Source: Pseudomonas sp. CBZ-4
Lineage (GTDB): Bacteria > Pseudomonadota > Gammaproteobacteria > Pseudomonadales > Pseudomonadaceae
Reading direction: 5' to 3'
DNA: 64,000 nt
NCBI RefSeq assembly: GCF_000346755.1
Contig: NZ_ANNV01000150.1
Span: 122,168 to 186,167 of the forward strand
The position numbers and the translations under genes were made by a program. Position 1 is the first letter of the stretch, and each line of letters opens with the position of its first letter. The notes beneath the pieces are model-generated. The model made no database searches and had not been told where the DNA came from. It was given only the letters and a program-made list of their open reading frames with translations. Below, one piece after another: positions 1 through 9,500 of this stretch.

Positions 1-12
1 TGACCGCAATCC

Positions 13-45
13 CCTGTGGGAGCGGGCTTGCCCGCGATAAGGCCC
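13..45. repeat. REP element, single copy at window edge
   Basis: It carries the P. fluorescens-type REP core GTGGGAGCGGGCTTGCCCGC, which recurs as inverted pairs through the window. Its partner is presumably outside the window. It lies just beyond the 3' end of the enoyl-CoA hydratase gene. Confidence 0.85.
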
Positions 46-62
46 GACCAACCAACACACCT

Positions 63-812
63 CTACCGCCGAGTGACAAAGGCCGACAACGCCGCCACCG
101 CCTCCGGCGACCGTAACCGCTGGGTAAACAACGCCCCCTCTTCCTCGATCACCTGCCGCAACTGCTCGCGATCCACACGCTTCATCAGCTGCTTGGTCAC
201 CTGCACCGCCCCCGGCGCCAGGTCTTCAAAACGTGCGGCCATTTCCCGCGCCTTGGCCAAGGCCGCTTCACCACTGGCCAACGCTTCGGTGGCAATCCCC
301 CAGGCGGCCGCCTGCTCGCCGCTGAAACCTTCGCCCAACAGCAACAATTCAGCCGCCTTCGCATGCCCCAACAAGCGCGGCAGGATCAGGCTGGAACCAA
401 ACTCCGGACACAGTCCCAGGTTGACAAACGGCATGCGCAAACGCGCATCACGACTGACGTAGACCAAATCGCAATGCAGCAACAGCGTAGTGCCGATACC
501 CACCGCCGCGCCCGCCACTGCGGCGACCACCGGTTTACGACAGTTGAGCAGGCTTTGCATAAAGTGAAACGGTGGGCTGTCGAGGTCGGCGGGCGGTTGT
601 TCGAGAAAGTCGCCGATGTCGTTGCCGGCGGTAAAACACACGCTGCTGCCCTGGATCAGCACGGCACGAATAGCATCATCCGCATCTGCCTGCTCAAACG
701 CCTCGGCCAACTGCGTGTACATCGCGCGGGTCAGAGCGTTTTTCTTGTCGGGGCGATTGAGTTGCAAGGTCAGCAACCCACGTTCGCGGTACTGCAGGAT
801 GGCGTCGGTCAT
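63..812 (-). CDS. Enoyl-CoA hydratase/isomerase family protein
   Basis: This 249-residue protein has the crotonase-fold length and layout. The N-terminus has LTLQLNRPDKKNAL. The first oxyanion-hole segment is FTAGNDIGDF and the second is GAAVGIGTTLLLHCD, followed by NLGLCPEFGSS, which supplies a glutamate at the usual catalytic position. The family hydrates or isomerises acyl-CoA thioesters; the substrate here is not predictable. It is the downstream member of a probable two-gene operon, 30 bases after the ferredoxin reductase-like gene. The same pair sits beside a fumarase gene in P. aeruginosa (PA4330/PA4331/PA4333, from memory). A weak GAGA-type ribosome site precedes the ATG. Confidence 0.88.
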   Translation of the reverse strand: MTDAILQYRERGLLTLQLNRPDKKNALTRAMYTQLAEAFEQADADDAIRAVLIQGSSVCFTAGNDIGDFLEQPPADLDSPPFHFMQSLLNCRKPVVAAVAGAAVGIGTTLLLHCDLVYVSRDARLRMPFVNLGLCPEFGSSLILPRLLGHAKAAELLLLGEGFSGEQAAAWGIATEALASGEAALAKAREMAARFEDLAPGAVQVTKQLMKRVDREQLRQVIEEEGALFTQRLRSPEAVAALSAFVTRR

Positions 813-842
813 GGCGATTCTCGCGGCCTTGGAAGTCAGCGC

Positions 843-1775
843 TCAACCACGGGGCAGGAACACATCGGCCAGCAGTTGATTGCGCGGCAGCCCCGCCAGG
901 AACAGGCGCTTGGAGAATGCCTCGACGTTGGCGGGGTGCCCGCAGAGTAAGGCCAGCGTTTGCCGCGAAACAAGCCGCAGTTGCGCCAATGCCTGGGACG
1001 CCTGCGCCGCCGTCCACAACTCCACCGTCAGGTTCGGATGCTGCGCAGCCAGTGCGGCCAAGGGCTCGGCCAAATAATGTCCATCCGCATCATGGGCCAG
1101 GTGAATCACGCGAATGGCGCCCTGGTGATTCTGGCGCAACGCCTCGCGCAACACCCCCCACAATGGGCCCAAGCCTGTACCCGACGCCAGCAGCCACAAC
1201 GGCCGGGATTGCCAATCGGGATCGTATTGCAACGCGCCGCCACGCAATTCACCCAGGCGCAAAACGTCGCCAACCTGCAACTGTCGGGCACGATCACTGA
1301 ATTCACCGGGCTGACGGCAATCGAGGTGAAACTCCAGGAACGGCTCTTCCTGGGGCAAGCTCGCCAGCGAATACGGCCGCGCCACCTGCCCCGCCCACAG
1401 CACCAGATGTTGCCCGGCGCGATAACGCAGGCCGCGCTCCGGTTGCAGGCGCAGGCGCAGCACCGTCGTGTTCAACCAATCGACGCCCACCACTTCAGCC
1501 GCCAAGCCGTCACGCGCCGGGTCAAAGGTTTCAACCCGCAGATCACCACTGATTTGGCACTGACAGGCCAACCGCCAGCCCTCCTGACGTTGCGCCGGGC
1601 TCAGGGCCTCCGGCTGCCGGTCAGACACCTCACCGGCACAGCGCACCAGGCACGCATGGCAACTGCCCGCGCGGCAACTGTAGGGCACGGCCACACCTGC
1701 CTGGTTCAGCGCATCCAGCAGATTGCTGCCGGGGGCGACCGACCAGTGGCGTTCGCCGACGTGCAGTTCAGGCAT
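843..1775 (-). CDS. 2Fe-2S/FAD-dependent oxidoreductase (ferredoxin reductase-like)
   Basis: The 310-residue protein has an N-terminal plant-type 2Fe-2S ferredoxin domain. Its ligands are Cys34, Cys39, Cys42 and Cys71 in the arrangement C-x4-C-x2-C...C. A ferredoxin-NADP reductase-like FAD domain follows, with an RPYSLAS flavin motif around residue 132, then a nucleotide-binding segment LLASGTGLGP near residue 196. It would pass electrons from NAD(P)H through FAD to the cluster, and so to a partner oxygenase or reductase. No partner is encoded here, so the physiological acceptor is unknown. Automatic annotation often calls such proteins CDP-6-deoxy-glucoseen reductase, which the context does not support. 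Confidence 0.85.
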   Translation of the reverse strand: MPELHVGERHWSVAPGSNLLDALNQAGVAVPYSCRAGSCHACLVRCAGEVSDRQPEALSPAQRQEGWRLACQCQISGDLRVETFDPARDGLAAEVVGVDWLNTTVLRLRLQPERGLRYRAGQHLVLWAGQVARPYSLASLPQEEPFLEFHLDCRQPGEFSDRARQLQVGDVLRLGELRGGALQYDPDWQSRPLWLLASGTGLGPLWGVLREALRQNHQGAIRVIHLAHDADGHYLAEPLAALAAQHPNLTVELWTAAQASQALAQLRLVSRQTLALLCGHPANVEAFSKRLFLAGLPRNQLLADVFLPRG

Positions 1776-1915
1776 ATAAAGGTCTCAATCTCAGGGGATG
1801 GGCACAGGGAATCATGCCTGCGACAGTTTGACCATAGTCGGGTGTATCGGCCACCGCGCCGGGTTATACTGCCGCGCCTTTTTAGCGTCGCGCCTGCACC
1901 ATTGGCGTGCCTTGG

Positions 1916-1958
1916 AAAGGTGGCTCCAGCCGACCGATGCAACACTGGAGCCACCTTT
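1916..1958 (+). promoter_or_regulatory. Perfect 14-bp inverted repeat in the fumarase leader
   Basis: The arms are AAAGGTGGCTCCAG at 1916-1929 and CTGGAGCCACCTTT at 1945-1958, with a 15-base loop. The hairpin ends 32 bases before the fumarase start codon and leaves the ribosome site (GAGGAG, about 1978) free. A possible -10 (TATACT) lies near 1865, so the hairpin would be transcribed. It has only a short T stretch, so it could be a weak terminator or attenuator, a stability element, or the 3' end of a short leader RNA. Confidence 0.6.
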
Positions 1959-1990
1959 ATTGAATGTTCCCTTATAGAGGAGCGCGACTC

Positions 1991-3514
1991 ATGACCGTGA
2001 TCAAGCAAGACGACCTGATTCAGAGCGTTGCCGACGCCCTGCAATTCATTTCCTACTACCACCCGGTTGATTTCATCCAGGCCATGCACGAAGCCTACCT
2101 GCGCGAAGAATCGCCAGCGGCCCGTGATTCCATCGCCCAGATCCTGATCAACTCGCGCATGTGCGCCACCGGCCATCGCCCGATCTGCCAGGACACCGGT
2201 ATCGTTACCGTGTTCGTGCGCGTGGGCATGGACGTGCGTTGGGATGGCGCCACCATGGGCCTGGACGACATGATCAACGAAGGCGTGCGTCGCGCCTACA
2301 ACCTGCCGGAAAACGTCCTGCGTGCATCCATCCTGGCCGACCCGGCAGGCGCGCGTAAAAACACCAAGGACAACACCCCGGCGGTCATCCACTACTCCAT
2401 CGTCCCGGGTAATACCGTGGAAGTGGACGTGGCGGCCAAGGGCGGCGGTTCCGAGAACAAGTCGAAAATGGCCATGCTCAACCCGTCCGACTCGATCGTT
2501 GACTGGGTGCTCAAGACCGTTCCAACCATGGGCGCCGGCTGGTGCCCACCGGGCATGCTGGGCATCGGCATCGGCGGTACCGCCGAGAAAGCTGCGGTGA
2601 TGGCCAAGGAAGTGTTGATGGAATCCATCGACATCCACGAGCTGAAAAAGCGCGGCCCGCAGAACCGTATCGAAGAGATGCGCCTGGAGCTGTTCGAGAA
2701 GGTCAACCAACTGGGCATCGGCGCCCAGGGCCTGGGTGGCCTGACCACCGTGCTCGACGTGAAGATCATGGACTACCCGACCCACGCCGCTTCGTTGCCG
2801 GTGTGCATGATCCCCAACTGCGCCGCCACCCGTCACGCGCACTTTGTGCTCGACGGTTCGGGCCCGGCGTCGCTGGAAGCGCCACCGTTGGACGCCTACC
2901 CGGAAATCGTCTGGGAAGCCGGCCCATCGGCCCGCCGCGTCAACCTCGACACCCTGACCCCGGAAGAAGTGCAGAGCTGGCAGCCGGGTGAAACCGTGTT
3001 GCTCAACGGCAAGATGCTCACCGGTCGCGACGCGGCGCACAAGCGCATGGTCGAGATGCTCAACAAGGGCGAAACCCTGCCGGTGGACCTCAAGGGTCGC
3101 TTCATCTACTACGTCGGCCCGGTGGATCCGGTGCGCGAAGAAGTGGTTGGCCCGGCAGGCCCGACCACCGCGACGCGGATGGACAAGTTCACCCGCCAGA
3201 TCCTGGAGCAAACCGGCCTGCTGGGCATGATCGGCAAATCCGAGCGCGGCCCTACCGCCATCGAAGCGATCAAGGACCACAAGGCCGTGTACCTGATGGC
3301 CGTCGGCGGCGCCGCTTACCTGGTGGCGCAAGCCATCAAGAAGTCCCGCGTTGTCGCGTTCGCCGAACTGGGTATGGAAGCAATCTACGAGTTCGACGTG
3401 AAAGACATGCCGGTCACCGTTGCGGTAGACAGCAAGGGCGAATCCGTACACATCACCGGTCCTGCCATCTGGCAGAAAAAGATCAGTGAAAGCCTGGCGG
3501 TAGAAGTGCAGTAA
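1991..3514 (+). CDS. Class I (iron-sulfur) fumarate hydratase
   Basis: The 507-residue product has the size and motifs of oxygen-sensitive class I fumarases (FumA/FumB type), which interconvert fumarate and malate in the TCA cycle using a labile 4Fe-4S cluster. Visible motifs are CATGHRPICQDTGIV near residue 56, PVCMIPNCAATRH near residue 270, GPTTATRMDKF near residue 390, and the conserved C-terminal region SKGESVHITGPAIWQ. Cysteines in the first two motifs are the likely cluster ligands. The ATG at 1991 was chosen over an in-frame start at 1964 because GAGGAG lies 8 bases upstream and the family alignment begins there. It is transcribed alone and ends in a strong terminator. Confidence 0.95.
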   Translation: MTVIKQDDLIQSVADALQFISYYHPVDFIQAMHEAYLREESPAARDSIAQILINSRMCATGHRPICQDTGIVTVFVRVGMDVRWDGATMGLDDMINEGVRRAYNLPENVLRASILADPAGARKNTKDNTPAVIHYSIVPGNTVEVDVAAKGGGSENKSKMAMLNPSDSIVDWVLKTVPTMGAGWCPPGMLGIGIGGTAEKAAVMAKEVLMESIDIHELKKRGPQNRIEEMRLELFEKVNQLGIGAQGLGGLTTVLDVKIMDYPTHAASLPVCMIPNCAATRHAHFVLDGSGPASLEAPPLDAYPEIVWEAGPSARRVNLDTLTPEEVQSWQPGETVLLNGKMLTGRDAAHKRMVEMLNKGETLPVDLKGRFIYYVGPVDPVREEVVGPAGPTTATRMDKFTRQILEQTGLLGMIGKSERGPTAIEAIKDHKAVYLMAVGGAAYLVAQAIKKSRVVAFAELGMEAIYEFDVKDMPVTVAVDSKGESVHITGPAIWQKKISESLAVEVQ

Positions 3515-3532
3515 GCACTTCCACCGCTCAAG

Positions 3533-3570
3533 AAGCCACGCAATCGACGTTGATTGCGTGGCTTTTTTTT
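3533..3570 (+). terminator. Rho-independent terminator of the fumarase gene
   Basis: The arms AAGCCACGCAATC (3533-3545) and GATTGCGTGGCTT (3552-3564) form a 13-bp perfect stem with a 6-base loop, followed by a run of T. It lies 18 bases past the fumarase stop and insulates it from the convergent Ig-repeat gene. Confidence 0.95.
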
Positions 3571-3595
3571 TGGAACAATCTGAAAGAACAGTGAA

Positions 3596-6500
3596 TCATT
3601 GGTGATCGTAGAGGTTATCCAGGTTGAACGTTACCGTCTCTTTTTCATAATAGTTAACATAAACCCAGCCGTTTTCATCGGTTGCCAGATGATAGTCCTG
3701 CCGATCCTTGATAAGAATTACGGGGTGATTGGTCAGTATCTGTTCAGAGTAAGCAGAAGTCACTCGAACACCGTAACGCAAATACGGCGGTGTGCCCGGC
3801 ACTGCCTGGGGACCGAAGGTTTCTGAGAACACCGCTTTATGATGTGCCAACGAAATCGGCAATACCCTTGATGCGATCGCCCACCCGTCAATTTTCATTT
3901 CAAGCGCCAACAGCACATCGGCAGTACTCTTTGTGCAATCGAGTGTCCAGGACAACCCACTTTTCTTCATGGTTCGCGGGACACCCTCCAACGGACTCAG
4001 GATTACGCCGTGATCAACGGGGTCTCCCGCAGATACCAAGCTCACTTGTTTATCCATCACTTCATCAGAGCGGGGATCCAGCACCAACGTATGCACTGCA
4101 CCACGACACAAATAGAGCGTCTGTCCCAGTGCCTTACCGCTGAATTTATCCAGTTTGACCTCAATCAGCGACCTCAAGTCATCCGACAATAACAGGCAGG
4201 GCACGTGCCAATCCGGCAAGTTCGAGCTGACCCATTTCACGCCACAATGAGTATCGTCGCCAGAACTTGATGTAACCGACCAGGACATCGGCTGCCCGTC
4301 CACCATACGCGGCTCTCCCAACGCAGGAGAGAATTCAAGTCCCGAGGCTTCGGCATCCGCCAAGTCTTCCAGCGTGACAGTGGAGCCAGTCATCGAGCTG
4401 TCCCGCACCTCCAGCCTCAGCGAGTGGGTCATCCCACGTCGAAATTTCAATTCACTGAGGGCCAGGTTAACGGGCACATCATCCAGGTACATCACGAAGT
4501 GTTTCGACCACGGGTTCTCCTGCAGGGCGTTGACCGTAAACCCTACGTGCAGGATGAGATCTGAATCTGTGTCGCTCACCTCGGCCTCAACGGGATGCTC
4601 ACCTTCTGCATCGGGTGTATATCGATACTCCGCCCACCCCCCGGGCGTCGTTTGCGAGACGACCCACAAACCCTTACGGTCGGCCGTTTCATCAGTGATC
4701 CAGCGTACCGCAACCCCTTGTTGCCCTTCGCCGGTTTCAGTGTCGACCACCTGCATACGCAACAGCACGCTCTGGTTTTCGCCCACAACCGGCTGAAACA
4801 GGACCGGCCCGACCTCCCCTATCGAGAACTTACCCTTTTTGACCTTAAAGTTACGTACTTCCGACCAATCGGAGGCATCTCCAGATTGCACCAATTGCGC
4901 GCGAACGCCATGCTCCCCCTCTGCCCACTGGGTCGTCGACAACCACCGCCAAGTGCTACTGGTGTTTGTGAGCGTTGCCAGCAAACCGATCTCATCACTT
5001 TCATGATGCAGCAACAACTCTCCTCCTCTAGCGCCTCTACCCGAAATTTCCACGCGATTCGCCTGAACACCACTGTTTTGGGTTGGCCGGTCGATAATGG
5101 GGGGTTGCGGCTTGGGCCAGACAAAGAACCGGTAGGGTTCGCCCCAGGGCGATTCTCTGTCCTGAATGCTTTGCTTAGCCTGTAGCTGCGCTTCGCCTGG
5201 GGGCAATGGACTCGTCAATACAAGGTCCAGGAACCCATTTCCATCAGCCGATTGCACATGCAATAGCTGATTGTCTTTGGCATTGCGCAGGCTGATCAAC
5301 GCAGAGGGCAGGCCGGCGATTTTTATGCGCGGGCGTGACGGGTTCTGTGTCCCCTCATGGGGGAATACGAAGGACGGAATCTCCAGCGCCGACGGTACGT
5401 TAAAGATTCGCTCCACACTTGGTAGGGAGCGGACGCCCCCTATCATCTGGGACGCCCGGATTCGGTTCTCACCACTCGGCCAACTCTGGTCAGGCGTAAA
5501 CGTCGCCCTAAGACCGCCGATGACGATTGAGCCGGCCACGTCATGACCATGAGCGTCAATCACGGTAATGCTCGCGTCCTGCGCATATAAATGGGCGATA
5601 GTCAGCGCCTGGCGTGATTGCACCGGTTCAATTGGCGGCACGATGTCCGGTGCGTCGGGCATGAGTCTGAACGAGCAAGGCGCACTTTCAACGGTTGGCA
5701 GGTCACCCAGCGTCAGCGTCGCGACAATGTCATGGAAACCTGGACCAAGCCTCAAAGCGCCCGCAGAAACCCAACTGCCATCCACTTGCACATCAACAAA
5801 CGCGACAAATTGCCCGCTGGTGGCATCTTTCAATATCATCCGCGCCCCTTCCAGCGAGGCCTGGACATGGCCGTAGATCGACTCGCGCAACGCCATCGAT
5901 TGATTCGGTACTGGGTAATCAATGATCGGCGGCTCAAGGGCGGGAGAAAACGCATAGGCGAGACTCCAATCGGAGTCGATATCATCCACCGTCTGTACTG
6001 CATACACCTTGTTCTGCGCCCACCACATTTGATCGGGAATGAATCGACGCACGGAACCGTCACCAACAAAGACGCCCGCTACCGGCGTGCCATTACTGAT
6101 GAGTCGCAACGAGGTCGAGCCAGCCTCCACCCCCTGCACAGTGAGAGCCTGTAACGGCTTGATCGGAGGCTCTGCGGGGACAATGGTTAACGCTTGGGGT
6201 TTTACGGCGAACTCACGGACAGCAGAGAGAGGGGAATGCCTGCCGTCGTAGGACTGAAGCACCTTGATATATTGTATTCCGGCCTTGAAACTGCTGCATT
6301 GCCCCGTCCAGAAACCGCCAGACACGGGAAAAGACGCCAGTTGATTGTTGTCGAGGTCAAACACATAAACCATCGACCCCGAAGTGCCCTCTCCCGACAG
6401 CTCAACAGTGGCGTTGTACTGCGCGCCATGCAAGGGCAGAACAATCTTCGGCATAGGGGGATTAACCTTGAAGCGGACTATCGCCCCCGGGTCCGATTGA

Positions 6501-9500
6501 AATTCCTCAACGACTTGCGCTGCGCGAATTTCACTGTCAGGCGCCCAGGCGGTATCTGGCGTGAAGTAACGCACGCTGCCCGTGCCCTCGACAGTGCCAC
6601 GCACCTGATTCCGAGGATTGAAAACCCTCACCTCATCAGCGCTGGGGTGAACACCTGTGATTTCAATGGGGTCAAACGCGTTGAAAAGACGCCCGGGTAG
6701 CGTGACACTCGGCGCATTCACCTCAATCGTGAAATCACACTGAGGCCCTGGATCTGACTCAACACCGTTGACGATTTGCTTGAGACGTTTGTGTTTAGTC
6801 CCTGGCATTGCCCAGGTATGGATGCCAGCCCAGCGGTTACCGGATGCTTGCCAGGTACCGAGGACGGTACCGTCAAGGTTCAACACCTGTACGGCAGCAC
6901 CTAGGGCGCAAGCACCGCCCATTTCAAACCCGGCATCGTAGTACCCGCCGGACTGAGGCACTTCGAAGGCCGGAGCAAAGGGCTTGGCGATAAACCTGCA
7001 AGATTCGCTCGGCAAGGACTCCGCATCATTGACTATCTGTGTTGCGTAGACGCTAGTGCTAACCCCTGGCGCCCAATAGGCGGTGGGCGTGAACGTGAAT
7101 GTCCCCGCGCTACCGCTGAAATGGCCGGAGACTTGAACATGACCGTCCAAGTACATGATCAGTTTGCTGGCTGACGGATCTACGTTCACTACGGTCAACG
7201 CTTGTGCCGGCTCGGCAATATCCGCAGGGGGGATGATTTTCAGGGGCATCGGCAGACGGCTGAAGACACAAGCCGGGCCCGGGTCGGATGCTACCGAATT
7301 CACCGTTTGAATCGCACGAACCGTGTTATTGCCCGTTAACCAATCCCCAGTCGGGGTAAACAGGCGCTCGACGCCTGACCCGGAGAAGCCCCCTGCAATG
7401 TTCTTGCCGCCATCATCAACCAGCCGTATCACACTGCTTGGATACACCCCGGTAATTTTCAAGGGGTGTCTTGCCAATATCGGTTTTACGGGTGGGCTGA
7501 TTACGGCCATCCGGGGCTTGATATAAAAGGTACGAATATCTGCGGGCTGGGAGTCAACATGGTTCAACACCTGTATCGCCCGAACACTTTGGACACCGGG
7601 TGCCGGCCAAGCATAGTTTGCCTGCCAGCGGCTGCCTGTGACCTCTGCCTCCGTCAGAATATTGCCATCCCGGCCGAGCAAAAAGACCGCAGCACCCGGG
7701 CTGCATGAACCAATGACCGGCGCGTCGGGGGCCGCCAAGAACTGTTCCTGCGGCTGACCGATCAGCGGCTGAACCGGCCGGGAGGAAAAACTAACCGAGC
7801 TGCTGGGATCCGATCGTATGCCGCTGTACGTCTGCGTGACCCACACTTGTTGCGCGCCAGGCGGCCAGGCTTTAAGCGGGACAAATGTGTAATGCGTACC
7901 GCTTTTGCTGAAGCTCCCGTCGACCTGACCCGCGTCGTTGTGCATCTTCAGAATGGCTCCGGGAATATGATCCCCGACAATCGTCAACGCCTGCTGCGGC
8001 AGGATCGGTGACGCTGCCGGTGCGGTGATGGAAAGCTTGCGCGGCTTGATAATGAAACTTCGCAAGAAGGGTGGGGACAATAGCGCTCCCAGCTTGATGG
8101 CGACCTTCAGCAAATGCTCTCCGGGCAGCAGCGGCAACGCTGTTGAGTTCCAGACGCCGTTGGTATTGGGTATGGCGGTGGCAACCGGGCTGCTGCTTTG
8201 GCTGGTGTACAACACCACCGTTGACCCCGGACCGCCATAGCCGTCCCTGCCGGAAAACGCGCCCCCCTGCTCGATGACCTCTTGATGTTCTGGAGAGAGG
8301 ACGGTGAGTTTTTCAAGCGTGGCAAAAAACCTGCAAATAATGCTGGGCGCCGACATCGCACCATTGAATGTCTGTATCGCGTACACCGAACGAGTGCCCA
8401 GCGCCCAGTGCTGTGCAGGCGTGAAGGTGCGGTTTGCGGTGAATCCGCTGAAGCTGCCAGCGATGGTTTTTTTGGTGTCCGCGTCATACATCAGCAACGT
8501 GGAGTTGCCTGGAATAACGTTAGTAATGACCAGCGCCTGTGTGGGAAGCGTCGGTATCGGCGGCTGAGCGATCAGCGGCGCATCAGGTCTGACATCAACG
8601 TGAAGTAATTCAGACACGTCTGATCGGTGAGAGTAAAAGTTCTTGCCTATTTGCACCGCAGTGAGCATGTGTATGCCTGGAGCCCAACGACCCGCAGCAA
8701 TGGCATACCAACGGCCATTCGATTGGACAGTGGCCTCCAGCGGCGGCACGCTTCCCTGGCTGGCCGTGACGCTAACGGTACAGCCCGCAAGACCTTTGCC
8801 ACTCACTGTGGCGATGCCATCCTCCCCCAAGATGACCTCTCTCAACTCGGGGGGCAACAGCAGCGTGAACGTAACGGGTTCTGATCTTGTTGACGTATTA
8901 TTGCGCCACTGCTCAGCAACCAGCGTGGTCGGATCTCCTGACGTCAAGTCTTGCGTTGGTGTGGCACTCCATTGCCCGTCCGCCACCACTGTAGAGGCAA
9001 TCACCCTCCCATAATCAGCGTTTTGATAGACCTTGATCGTCGCACCCTTCGCGCCGGTTCCGCGCAGAAGAGGCCGTGCTACTTTGACAAACCCTGGATT
9101 GTGCAAGCCAGGTCTCGAAGGCCCCACTGAAAACGACCGTTCCAACGACCAATCGGATACCGCGTTCGTCAGTGTGCTGCGTTGCCGCGTTTTTATTGTG
9201 TAATGACCGGCAGGCCAGGCTCGCTGGGCGGAAACCGACCAGCTACCACCGTCCAAAACGGTCGTAGCCAATTGCACGCCACCCGTGTCATCCGCGAGAA
9301 ACACCTCAACTGTCAATCCAGCAAGCCCGCCACTGCCACTTACGGTGGGCATTCCAGAAAGAGGCACCTCGACATCAAGTATCTGAGGAGGAAACAGGAG
9401 CGAAAAACTGACGGGTTTTGACGGTTTCGAACCCTGAAAATGCTGGTTCTGAAAAGCCTTCAGCGTGATAACTTCCGTCATTGGCAAGGCGGCAGTGGGT

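Noticed and set aside
1706..3451. Long open frame (581 codons) antisense to the fumarase gene
   Set aside because: Composition is biased (His, Gly, Val, Asp) and the real fumarase motifs are on the other strand. It also overlaps the ferredoxin reductase gene end.
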